A stretch of DNA of 47,163 bases from an uncultured Chryseobacterium sp. (GTDB lineage: Bacteria > Bacteroidota > Bacteroidia > Flavobacteriales > Weeksellaceae). Position 1 is the stretch's first letter. Each line of letters begins with the position of its first letter. The position numbers and the translations under genes are program-made. The notes beneath the pieces were generated by a model that was not told the origin of the DNA, did not search any database, and saw nothing but the letters and a program-made list of their open reading frames with translations. Positions 35,444-43,948 of this stretch are shown piece by piece. Where the stretch lies: positions 1 through 47,163 of the forward strand of contig NZ_CAJYMO010000227.1 of the NCBI RefSeq assembly GCF_913776365.1. The letters are read 5' to 3'.

Positions 35444-35893
35444 TTACCGGCTCTGCTCAAGCCGGGAGATCATTTCTTCCATCTGCCTGATCTCACGTTT
35501 CTGGGCGGCAATGATGCTGTCTGCCAGTCTTCTGACCTCAGGATCTTTAAGGTGTGCATTTTTACTCGTCATGATGGCTGAGGAATGGTGCGGAATCATG
35601 GCTTTCATATACTGTACATCAGTCACCGGTTCCTGTTTCTGTAAAGCCATCAGTACCACCGAAAATAAAATGATGCTTGCAGCAACAATCGTCCGGTTTA
35701 TTTTTTGGCTGGGATACATTTTCCCCATCATGGCGATCATCAGCACGGCCATGGGCATGATCATCAGCAGAGCCATGTAAATTCTGGTTAGACTGGTGTG
35801 GTAATGGGAAATGCTGTCCATATTGATGAACATCATCAGGTACATGATGATCCATGAGATAAGCATCATCAGGAAAAATTTTTTATAGCTCAT
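35444..35893 (-). CDS. DUF305 membrane-anchored protein
   Basis: The 149-residue protein has an N-terminal part with three hydrophobic helices (about 6-24, 38-58 and 67-85). These are very Met-rich (LLMIMPMAVLMIAMMGKM). The DUF305 domain follows from about residue 93, with the hallmark MIPHHSSAIMTSK and the end QMEEMISRLEQS. The paired histidines and surrounding methionines resemble copper-binding ferritin-like DUF305 proteins such as CopM, so a role in copper handling is plausible. It converges on the exchanger gene. Confidence 0.85.
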   Translation of the reverse strand: MSYKKFFLMMLISWIIMYLMMFINMDSISHYHTSLTRIYMALLMIMPMAVLMIAMMGKMYPSQKINRTIVAASIILFSVVLMALQKQEPVTDVQYMKAMIPHHSSAIMTSKNAHLKDPEVRRLADSIIAAQKREIRQMEEMISRLEQSR

Positions 35894-36180
35894 AACGGAA
35901 AGGGTATTTTGGTATGATTACAGCCGTGCAAAAATGCTTCCACAGGATCCTGCTGCCTGATCTTTTTTACACCCGTTTCCGGAAACCACTGGATGATCCG
36001 TGATAATTAATCAATTGGTGTGGATAAAAGGCCGCTGGTAAGGAGGCAAACTGGTGTCAGCAGGAAAGTGAGTGATTATCATTTCAAAAGGACTAACTCC
36101 TGAGATAACCATCGTTGATCAGGGTTAATGAAATTTTCCGAAAAAAATTGCGGTCCCTCTTACTCATTAGTTCTTTTAAA

Positions 36181-36738
36181 AAGTCATAAAATAATAAACG
36201 CAAAGATGAAGTTGCTGAATGCTTTATTTCAAGAAAGCAAAGGCAGATAAAATCTGCTGCGCGAAGCTGACGTTTTATTTTGCCAACCAACTTTTGGGCA
36301 GGTTCTCGCAGATCGGCAGATTGAGCAGATTTTTTTTGTGCTTTTATCTGCGTGATCACCCCAATCTGAGGGAGATTATCTTTGCATAAAGTAATCATGC
36401 GCTTCATCAGATCAGCCTGCTGATCCTTCTTTGCTTCCTTTATCTATTCATCCGGATACATAAAAACTTTGCGTTAAAAAAATTGCATGTATTGTATGAT
36501 CAGCATTTGTTTAAAAGTCATAAAATAATAAACGCAAAGATGAAGTTGCTGAATGCTTTATTTCAAGGAAGCAAAGGCAGATAAAATCTGCTGCGCGAAG
36601 CGGACGTGTTATTTTGCCGTTCAACCTTTATACATTCTATCGCAGATCAGCAGATTCTTTTTTGCATTGTTATCTGCATGATCACCATGATCTGCGTGAG
36701 ATTCTTTGCATAAAGTAATCATGCGCTTCATCAGATCA
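36181..36738. repeat. Two direct copies of a ~330-bp inverted-repeat element
   Basis: Copies begin with AAGTCATAAAATAATAAACG at 36181 and 36515. Within each, CGCAAAGAT near the left end pairs with ATCTTTGCAT near the right end. Internal GCAGAT/ATCTGC palindromes are repeated. Copy 1 ends in GCGCTTCATCAGATCAGCCTGCTGATCC and copy 2 in the same motif cut at GATCA (36738). The copies differ mainly in the middle. Stops occur in most frames, and a 104-codon minus-strand frame across copy 1 (36093-36407) is not a gene. Together with 35894-36180 this makes a gene-free stretch of more than 900 bases. Confidence 0.8.
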
Positions 36739-36830
36739 TTTTATTTTCCTGTTTTTTGCTTTGTCCTTCCGCCGGTACCCGGTATCGGGACAATTGTTGC
36801 TATATTAGCAGATCCATAAAACGCTTGCTG

Positions 36831-37589
36831 ATGGCAGACCCTACAACCTTACAGTTCCGGCTGGCGGAACCGGATCAGGGTATTTCTGATTTCGTCTATT
36901 GTTTCTCCGCTTTTGATCACCCGTCCTCCATCGGCGGCGGCATCATTATTCCCAACGGGAAAATCGATCTGGTTTTTTCACTGCATGAGAACGGTGCCTT
37001 CAACATCAGCCTGCTGGGGCTGGAAACGCAACCGAAAACGGCACCCGAACTGGATATCATCAGGTTCTTTTCCATCAGCTTCCAGCCTTTGGCCGTGGAA
37101 TACATCCTGAGGATGCCGGTAGCCGGCTTCCTGAACAGCGGCCGGATCCTGCCCGGCGGTTTCTGGGGGTTCGGCGCCGGGGACATGAATGATTTTACGG
37201 CATTTATCCAAAAAGCGACCGGCCGGATCCTCAGCCTGATTCCGGAAAAGGTGGATCCGCGCAAACAGGAGCTGTTCCGTAAGATCCTAGCGGCAGACGG
37301 CGATGTGAAGGTGGGTGAACTTTCGGAGAAGATCGGCTGGAGCGCCCGGCAGATCAACCAGTACTTCAGCCGGCAGCTGGGGGTTTCCCTGAAGTCGTAC
37401 TGCACCATTTTACGTTTCCAGGCTTCGCTGCAGCATATCAGGCAGGGAAAACTGTATCCGCAGCTGAATTATACCGACCAGTCGCATTTCATCAAAGAAG
37501 TGAAGAAGCTGTCTGGTGTCTCCCCGAAAGAGCTCAGTAAAAACGAAAACAGCCGATTTTTACAATTTCTCGTCTACGGAAAGGAATAG
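36831..37589 (+). CDS. AraC-family regulator beside the TetX-like gene
   Basis: From MADPTTLQFRLAE the protein has 252 residues. The N-terminal sensor region begins FRLAEPDQGISDFVYCFS, with GGGIIIPNGKIDLVFSL, like the DUF6597-type AraC relatives. The C-terminal AraC domain has SEKIGWSARQINQYFSRQLG and the second HTH around YPQLNYTDQSHFIKEVKKLSG. It ends just before the flavoprotein gene (27 bases to its ATG), and both run rightward, so it likely controls that gene. A TATATTAG box 30 bases upstream may be the promoter. Confidence 0.9.
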   Translation: MADPTTLQFRLAEPDQGISDFVYCFSAFDHPSSIGGGIIIPNGKIDLVFSLHENGAFNISLLGLETQPKTAPELDIIRFFSISFQPLAVEYILRMPVAGFLNSGRILPGGFWGFGAGDMNDFTAFIQKATGRILSLIPEKVDPRKQELFRKILAADGDVKVGELSEKIGWSARQINQYFSRQLGVSLKSYCTILRFQASLQHIRQGKLYPQLNYTDQSHFIKEVKKLSGVSPKELSKNENSRFLQFLVYGKE

Positions 37590-37615
37590 CTTTGCCTCAT
37601 CAAAAACAACCGATT

Positions 37616-38776
37616 ATGCTGCCAGAGAATAAAACCGTAGCCATTGTGGGCGGAGGCCCGGGCGGACTGACCTTAGCCAGGCTGCTGCAACAGAAGAAGA
37701 TTCATGTACAAGTCTATGAGCGTGATGCGGATCAGCATGCCCGCGTCCAGGGTTCGCCCCTCGACCTGCACCAGGATTCCGGCCTGGCTGCGCTGAAGGA
37801 GGCCGGACTGATGGAGGAATTCAAAAAGAGCTTCATGCCGGGGGCCGACCGTGAAAAGATCATGAATGAAAAGGCCGAAGTCCTGTTCAGTGACCATCAT
37901 TCCAAAGAAGAGGAGAATTTCAGCCATGAACATTTCCGTCCGGAAATCGACCGCGGGGTGCTGCGGAAGATCCTGCTGGCGTCCCTGGAACCGGACACCG
38001 TGGTCTGGAACAGCCATTTCCTGTCGATGGAATCTCAGGAAACCGGCTGGCTGCTGCATTTCAAAAACCGTCCGCCGGTTTATGCCGACCTGGTGATCGG
38101 TGCCGACGGTGCCAACAGCAAAATCCGTCCGCACCTGACGGATATCCGCCCTTTTTATACGGGAATCACCATGCTGGAAGGCAATATCCCTGATGCGGCA
38201 CAATCGGCTCCGCAGATCAGTGAACTGCTGGGCGGCGGGAAAATCATGGCTTTCGGCGACAACCGGAATATCCTGATCGGCCAGAAAGGAAACGGCGAAA
38301 TCGGGTTTTATGCAAGCTTCCGTGCACCTGAAGACTGGAAAACCGCAACCGGAATGACCCATCCTGATCCTGCGCATGTATTGGAGTGGTTCAGAACCGC
38401 TTACCCCGGCTGGAGCAGCATTTGGGAAGAACTTTTTACGTCAGCTGACTTACCGCTTATCCCCAGGCCGGTGTATTGTATGCCGCTGGATCAGCACTGG
38501 GAAGCACAGCCCAACCTTACGATGCTGGGGGATGCCGCCCATCTGATGCCGCCGTTCGCAGGAGAAGGAGTGAATATGGCCATGCTGGACGCGCTGGAAC
38601 TGAGCCGGGTGCTGCTGCCGGATGATCATACGGATCTGCATCGGGCCATCAGATGTTATGAGGAATCCATGCGGAAACGGGCATCGGTAATCGCCGCAGA
38701 GTCGCTGGAAAACGGGGAGAAGATGCATGCCGGGAATGCTTTGCAGACGATGGTGCAGATGTTCAGCTCCTTCTGA
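37616..38776 (+). CDS. TetX-like FAD-dependent monooxygenase
   Basis: The 386-residue protein has the Rossmann GGGPGG at 12-17 (KTVAIVGGGPGGLTLARLLQQ), the YERD end of the second strand, and a DLHQDSG stretch matching TetX DLHKGSG. The FAD-binding GDAAHLMPPFAGEGVN is identical in its first 12 residues to the same region of TetX. TetX hydroxylates tetracyclines using NADPH and O2. Whether this homologue does so cannot be told: many chromosomal relatives in Flavobacteria act poorly or on other aromatic substrates. The ATG at 37616 is chosen over an upstream TTG. TAGCTTTG at 37587-37594 fits a -7 box, so the gene may have its own promoter as well as read-through from the AraC gene. Confidence 0.88.
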   Translation: MLPENKTVAIVGGGPGGLTLARLLQQKKIHVQVYERDADQHARVQGSPLDLHQDSGLAALKEAGLMEEFKKSFMPGADREKIMNEKAEVLFSDHHSKEEENFSHEHFRPEIDRGVLRKILLASLEPDTVVWNSHFLSMESQETGWLLHFKNRPPVYADLVIGADGANSKIRPHLTDIRPFYTGITMLEGNIPDAAQSAPQISELLGGGKIMAFGDNRNILIGQKGNGEIGFYASFRAPEDWKTATGMTHPDPAHVLEWFRTAYPGWSSIWEELFTSADLPLIPRPVYCMPLDQHWEAQPNLTMLGDAAHLMPPFAGEGVNMAMLDALELSRVLLPDDHTDLHRAIRCYEESMRKRASVIAAESLENGEKMHAGNALQTMVQMFSSF

Positions 38777-38844
38777 ATCGTTTCCGGGGCCAGGCAGCTA
38801 TGAAATTCAGGAATCAGCCAAGTGATCAGAAATGCAAACGGGGT

Positions 38845-40170
38845 TTATCTGCTGTTTTTAGTAAGAATGGTATACCCGACAATTCCGCCGATGATGGAAG
38901 CCGCAAAAATTCCGATTTTTGCCTGCGTCTGGTATTCTTCATGCGAAAAGGCGAGGGAAGTGATGAACAGCGACATGGTGAAACCTATTGCTGCCAGGAA
39001 GCCGAGGCCGAACAGGCTTTTCAGCGTCATGCCTTCCGGAACCTGCACGATTTTCAGCCTGATGAAAAGATAGCTGAACCCTACGACTCCGGTTACTTTT
39101 CCGGCCAGAAGCCCGAGTGCTGTGCCCACCGCAATATTGTTGTTGAAGAGCGTATTGAAGTCGATATCCAGGGAAACACCGGCGTTGGCAATGGCAAAAA
39201 CGGGAATGATGAGAAAAGAAACGGCCGGATGCAGGGCATGTTCCAGCCTCTGTAATGGCGGGGTGGCGGCTAGCGTAGCTTCATTCATCTGTTCAAGGAC
39301 GTGGAGCTGTTCATTGGTCAGGGTCGGCGTATTTTCCGAAGGGTCTATGTTTCTGAAAGTCTGAAGGTATGTATTTATTTTAGAGATAAAGACATTCTCC
39401 TTGATGACCACATCGGCTGGAATCGTAAACGCTGCCAGTACAGCGGCAATCGTTGCATGCACGCCCGACAGGAGAAAAGAAGTCCACACACCGGCTATTC
39501 CCAGTATGGCATAAAACAGGATGGATCTTATGCCCAGCCTGTTGCCGGCATACATAACGGCGAGCAGCGACAGGCCGGCCAGCAGATAGGCTACCTCGAT
39601 CTGTGAGGTGTAAAAGAAGGCAATCACCAGCACGGCACCCAGGTCGTCTACAATGGCCAGCGCCGTAAGGAATACCTTCAGGGCCATCGGGATTTTCTTT
39701 CCCAATAAGAAGAGCACGCCCAAGGCAAAGGCAATATCGGTAGCCATGGGAATGCCCCAGCCTTTGTGCGCTTCCCCGGACGGATTGAAGATGAGGTAAA
39801 TGACCGCCGGCATTAGCATTCCCCCGACTGCGGCTACAATAGGAAGCAATGCTTTCCGGGGCTGCGAAAGCTCACCGCCGACAATCTCACGCTTCAGTTC
39901 CAGTCCGACAACGAAGAAGAAAACGGACATCAGGCCGTCATTGATCCAGTGATGGACGGAATAGGTAAAATAGGTTTCATTATTCCAGCTGAACCCGAAG
40001 GTCTGTTCCAGGAAATGATGATAGCCGTGCGACAATGAAGTGTTGGCCAGGACCAACGCAATCAGTACACTGATCCCAAGAAGCAACCCTCCCGATTTTT
40101 CCTGCCGGATGAACCGCTGGACAGGCTGTACAATTTTATCAATGGGTTTCGGGGGGTAGTTGTTTGTCAT
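38845..40170 (-). CDS. nhaA: Na+/H+ antiporter NhaA
   Basis: The 441-residue inner-membrane protein has NhaA motifs throughout: FFFVVGLELKREIVGGEL, MATDIAFALGVLFLLGKKIP, and the paired aspartates of the ion site in ALAIVDDLGAVLVIAFFY. The length is slightly above E. coli NhaA because of a loop (about 265-315, rich in Asn, Thr and Glu) between membrane helices. It exchanges Na+ or Li+ for protons for pH and salt tolerance. It is monocistronic and converges with the TetX-like gene. Confidence 0.95.
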   Translation of the reverse strand: MTNNYPPKPIDKIVQPVQRFIRQEKSGGLLLGISVLIALVLANTSLSHGYHHFLEQTFGFSWNNETYFTYSVHHWINDGLMSVFFFVVGLELKREIVGGELSQPRKALLPIVAAVGGMLMPAVIYLIFNPSGEAHKGWGIPMATDIAFALGVLFLLGKKIPMALKVFLTALAIVDDLGAVLVIAFFYTSQIEVAYLLAGLSLLAVMYAGNRLGIRSILFYAILGIAGVWTSFLLSGVHATIAAVLAAFTIPADVVIKENVFISKINTYLQTFRNIDPSENTPTLTNEQLHVLEQMNEATLAATPPLQRLEHALHPAVSFLIIPVFAIANAGVSLDIDFNTLFNNNIAVGTALGLLAGKVTGVVGFSYLFIRLKIVQVPEGMTLKSLFGLGFLAAIGFTMSLFITSLAFSHEEYQTQAKIGIFAASIIGGIVGYTILTKNSR

Positions 40171-40336
40171 GATATCCTTTTCGTAAATACCAAATATACG
40201 AAATACCCGAAAATGTTCCTACCATGCATTGCATTATGCTTTCTGTTGTAAGGGATAAAAGATATATTTTTTTGTTTTGGCGAAATATATTCTGCTCTGT
40301 TCCATAGTAAAAGTTACCAGATGAAACCGCCTGCTT

Positions 40337-41089
40337 TTACCAGCTGCTCAGGCCGTTTTCCAGGGCTTTGTTGTAATTTTCCTCATTAAAACGGTACAGA
40401 TCCGGCGACTTATGGGCGCCTCCGCGTCTCTGTTCATCCAGTTTTTCAAGGATGCCGAGGTTTTTTATCCTGCGGTAAAAATTCCCCCGGTTAAGTTCTT
40501 TTCCGAGGATGGCCTCATAGAGTTTCTGCAGTTCTGATAAAGTGAACTTTTCCGGCAGCAGGTTATAGCCGATGGGTTTGTAGGAAAGGGTTTCCCGAAG
40601 GGTCTGCAATGCTTTCTCAATCATGTCCCGGTGGTCCATCGCCAGTTCAATATCCGGCAGTTGGCTCAGATAAATCCATTCGCAGGCCTCACTGAATTCG
40701 TCGGTCACGAGATGGAAACGCTCGGGATTGTACAGGGCATAATAGCCTACGGAGACAAATCGCTGTTTGTGGAAAAGCGTTTCATCGAAATCCTCAAAAT
40801 AGAATTCGCTCCGGTTCTTTTTACCGAAAACCCCGAACTCCTGCAGGTAGACGTCGGCAATAACGCCCGCACGGTCTTTCAGGATCCTGATGACCGCTTC
40901 ATCGAGATCTTCGTCCTTTCTCACATAGCCTCCCGGCAGGAACCACATCTTCCGGTAGTTCATCTTAACCAGAAGAACCTTCAGCTCATTCTGGTCAAAA
41001 CCGAAGATAACGGGATCTGCAGAAAGGTGGGGCAGGAAAACTTCTTTTGCTTCAGCCGATTTGTTAAGTAACTGTTGTTTTGAATCCAT
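40337..41089 (-). CDS. Nudix-fold transcriptional regulator (NrtR/AraR type)
   Basis: The 250-residue protein has a Nudix domain in its first 150 residues and a winged helix at the C-terminus (LSELQKLYEAILGKELNRG, NFYRRIKNLGILEKLDEQ), the arrangement of NrtR-type regulators. In the Nudix box (about 54-76, GYVRKDEDLDEAVIRILKD...) the REUxEE glutamates read I69, D72 and R73, so hydrolysis should be lost and the domain likely senses a ligand. Bacteroidetes relatives control arabinose or xylose use. It is divergent from the TonB receptor, GH3 and esterase genes, its probable targets. Confidence 0.88.
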   Translation of the reverse strand: MDSKQQLLNKSAEAKEVFLPHLSADPVIFGFDQNELKVLLVKMNYRKMWFLPGGYVRKDEDLDEAVIRILKDRAGVIADVYLQEFGVFGKKNRSEFYFEDFDETLFHKQRFVSVGYYALYNPERFHLVTDEFSEACEWIYLSQLPDIELAMDHRDMIEKALQTLRETLSYKPIGYNLLPEKFTLSELQKLYEAILGKELNRGNFYRRIKNLGILEKLDEQRRGGAHKSPDLYRFNEENYNKALENGLSSW

Positions 41090-41669
41090 TGCAGAAAGAG
41101 AAAATCTTATGTCTGCAAATTTAACGATAAATTCTCAAAGACGCCAAAAAAAGGTTTCCCGGCTGACTTTTTGGGGAAGCTGAGAACTGATTTTTATCAT
41201 TGTTTCAATAAGAATCAATGAGTTTCAGGTGGTAAATTGAAAAATATGGCATTGATTAACAATTAATTATCATCAATTTCACATTTTATTAACGTATTTC
41301 TTGGTAATTCAAGAGAAAGAATGTAGTATTGTAATGCTTCGTATTGAAGCAATGAAATCGGAAGCACTTCTGATTAAAATTATTTCTGAAAAAAGGTTCT
41401 TTTCTAAGAACCGCAAACGGTTGGGGAAAAAAGGATCTTCCGCCGGACTATCGGACAGCACGGAACGGAGATATCCCTCCCGGCAGCAACGATACAATAT
41501 AATGCTGATGGTAAGCCGGCTGTAACCACTCATTCCGGCAATGAAACAAAGTTTCATCCCTGTTTTCGGGGGATGCAGGATGTGCTTTGTCTTTTTCACC
41601 ATGATGGATACAATAGAAAACTGACAGACTATACCTCATAAATAAAGAAGAAACTATACTGACTGTACG
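41090..41669. other. Regulatory gap between the Nudix regulator and the receptor gene
   Basis: No gene is called in 580 bases; a 74-codon plus-strand frame (41301-41525) has poor composition. An inverted pair TCATTG/CAATGA (41197-41202, 41216-41221, spacer 13) is a possible operator. The promoters of both divergent units should lie here. Confidence 0.45.
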
Positions 41670-43937
41670 ATGAGAAAACTAACTTTACACATTTCAGCAT
41701 TGGGAATGATGATTTCCTTTGCCACCGCTTCGGGCCAGGAAAAAACAGACAGCCTCGCCGTAAAAAGCGCCGTGCATGCTGCTGCCAAAAACGAAGAAGG
41801 CGTAAAAACCGTAGCCACTTCCTCAAAGGAAGATAACAACCGGAACGTGATGCTGAATGCCGCCAACAACACAAGCCCGAGAGACGTGAACATCGGCCTG
41901 CCGTCTACCGTGGGCGGGATTACCATCCTTGAAAACGATCTGCCTGCCGTTTACTTCTTCTGGCCGGAACTGCCCAACAAGACCTGGAGACAGAGCGTAG
42001 GCCTGGAGAAAACCGGCCTGCTGAAAATGGACCAGCTGGCCAACACGATGGGCGACCTCGGCTTTGCCGTGAATTCCTATTCCCAGACCGGAACCAAAGA
42101 TTTTAAACTGAAAGGAAAACTCACCACCAGTACTTTCGGCTGGCTGCAGGGCGATGTGAATGCGTCAGGGCCGGTTTCCAAAAACGGCTGGACCTACACC
42201 GTGGGTGCTTTCGCCAATTTCGATCCGAGCACCTACAAATTAGGCTTTGCCAGAAATGCGGATGAAACAAAGATCTTCCGTGCCGGCATCACCAAGTATT
42301 TTGCAAATGACAAAGGGAAAATCTCGGTCCTGTACAAATATGCGGATTCTTACAGCATCACCAATTATGCCGTATTCCAGTACGGGCCTGAAGGCAAGGT
42401 CACCGAGCTAGACAATTTCAAAATCGGCCGGGATTCTTATGTGGCAAGGGACGGGCAGATGAAGATCAAAGACATCCTGACGGGACAGTTCTACAGGGCC
42501 TCGATGAGCGGCGAAGACAACAGGTCGGTATCCCACAACATTGATGTGGTCGGGAATTACCTGCTGGACAGCGGCTGGAACTTCAGGTTCTCCGCAAGAG
42601 GGCATTTTGCCAAAGTGAAAATGGCCAATATGATTCCTTTGAGTATCTTCAGCGCCAATCCGTCTGCAGGATATACGCTGGCCTCCAACGGGCAGGCTTA
42701 TGCCGGACCGGTAGGGACCATCCTGGCAATGCATACGCCGGAAACGCCGGTTACAAATATCGCCGGCCGTTTCTCGCTGAACCGGCAGATCGGAAACCAT
42801 AATGTAACGTTCGGCGTCCTGGAACAGTTCTACCACATCGATCAGTTCACCTCCAACCGGTCTTTCTTCTTCCAGACCATTGAACCGCAGCCGCAACGGC
42901 TGATCGGACCCAATACCGATGCGGACGGATTCTACAACTACAACGCCGGCGGAGAATACCATAGCGGAACCGAAAACAAGCTTTCCGTCTACGGAACCGA
43001 TGAATGGAAAGTGACCGATAACTTCAATGTAAGCTACGGCCTGCACCTGAGGAACCATATCCTGGACGGCGAATATTCTCTTACGCCCAGGACCATCGGC
43101 TTCAGCTTTACAAATCCGGGGCAGTTTACCCCGATCAGCCAGAATTTCTTCCAGATTGCAGGAAGCCTGAACGCCACTTACAATGTGACCAAAAATTTCG
43201 GGGTGCTGGCCAATTTCCTGTACACGGAAGAAAACAGGAGACTGGAAAGTTATTCCCAGGCTTTCGAACCCAACACCAATAAAATCAAAAGCCCGCTGGG
43301 AGCTATCGGGGTTTTCTGGAATACAGACTGGATCCAGCTGATTTCTCAGGCGACTTATCTCAAGAAAAACAACAACCTGAACCGGTATAACCTGGTAAAC
43401 CCTGCCAACAGCGCGGAAGCACAGACGACCACGGTATATTACGATATCCAGACCCTGGGCTGGACCACCGATTTTGTGGTAAAACCTTTCAAAGGATTCA
43501 GCCTGCATTACCTGGTGACCTTCCAGAACCCTGTTTATAAGAAATTCAATTTCAATGCTTTCGGCAAAGATTATGATTATAATGACAACAACGTGTTAGG
43601 CGTTGCCAAAGTACTGATGGAAATAGACCCGAGCTATACCGTGGACAAATGGAGGTTCTGGGCCAGCTTCAGGTATTTCTCAAAGCAGTATGCCAACCTG
43701 ACCAACGCGCTCTACTTTGCACCGAGATGGGAAACTTTCGGCGGGGTAAGCTATACGGTCAACAAGAACATCAACATCGGCGCTACCGTAATTAACTTCC
43801 TCAACCAGAGAGGAGCCAGCGGAACCATCAACGGTGCCGAACTGATTACCGATGCAAGCCCGTATTACGGAAAACTGCTCACCGGAACCTATATCATGCC
43901 TTTAACGGGACAATTATCAGTAAGCTTTAATTTCTAA
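41670..43937 (+). CDS. TonB-dependent outer-membrane receptor
   Basis: The 755-residue protein has a signal peptide (MRKLTLHISALGMMISFATASG) and a plug region (IGLPSTVGGITILENDLPAVYF, then GDLGFAVNSYSQTG and FKLKGKLTTSTFGW). A barrel of alternating aromatic strands follows (WTYTVGAFANFD, WNFRFSARGHFAKV, FNVSYGLHLRN), ending LTGQLSVSFNF with the terminal Phe of outer-membrane proteins. No carboxypeptidase-like domain or SusD partner is present, so it is not a classical SusC. It probably imports a glycan fragment or glycoside with energy from TonB. GH3 starts 11 bases after its stop, so they form one operon. Confidence 0.88.
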   Translation: MRKLTLHISALGMMISFATASGQEKTDSLAVKSAVHAAAKNEEGVKTVATSSKEDNNRNVMLNAANNTSPRDVNIGLPSTVGGITILENDLPAVYFFWPELPNKTWRQSVGLEKTGLLKMDQLANTMGDLGFAVNSYSQTGTKDFKLKGKLTTSTFGWLQGDVNASGPVSKNGWTYTVGAFANFDPSTYKLGFARNADETKIFRAGITKYFANDKGKISVLYKYADSYSITNYAVFQYGPEGKVTELDNFKIGRDSYVARDGQMKIKDILTGQFYRASMSGEDNRSVSHNIDVVGNYLLDSGWNFRFSARGHFAKVKMANMIPLSIFSANPSAGYTLASNGQAYAGPVGTILAMHTPETPVTNIAGRFSLNRQIGNHNVTFGVLEQFYHIDQFTSNRSFFFQTIEPQPQRLIGPNTDADGFYNYNAGGEYHSGTENKLSVYGTDEWKVTDNFNVSYGLHLRNHILDGEYSLTPRTIGFSFTNPGQFTPISQNFFQIAGSLNATYNVTKNFGVLANFLYTEENRRLESYSQAFEPNTNKIKSPLGAIGVFWNTDWIQLISQATYLKKNNNLNRYNLVNPANSAEAQTTTVYYDIQTLGWTTDFVVKPFKGFSLHYLVTFQNPVYKKFNFNAFGKDYDYNDNNVLGVAKVLMEIDPSYTVDKWRFWASFRYFSKQYANLTNALYFAPRWETFGGVSYTVNKNINIGATVINFLNQRGASGTINGAELITDASPYYGKLLTGTYIMPLTGQLSVSFNF

Positions 43938-43948
43938 AATGTAAAACA

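Noticed and set aside
36093..36407. 104-codon minus-strand frame across the inverted-repeat element
   Set aside because: It follows the repeat copy and contains repeat-derived sequence; the second copy does not preserve it.
42408..43508. 366-codon minus-strand frame inside the TonB receptor gene
   Set aside because: Antisense shadow of a GC-rich outer-membrane barrel gene that has a signal peptide and a terminal Phe. The shadow has no recognisable domain.
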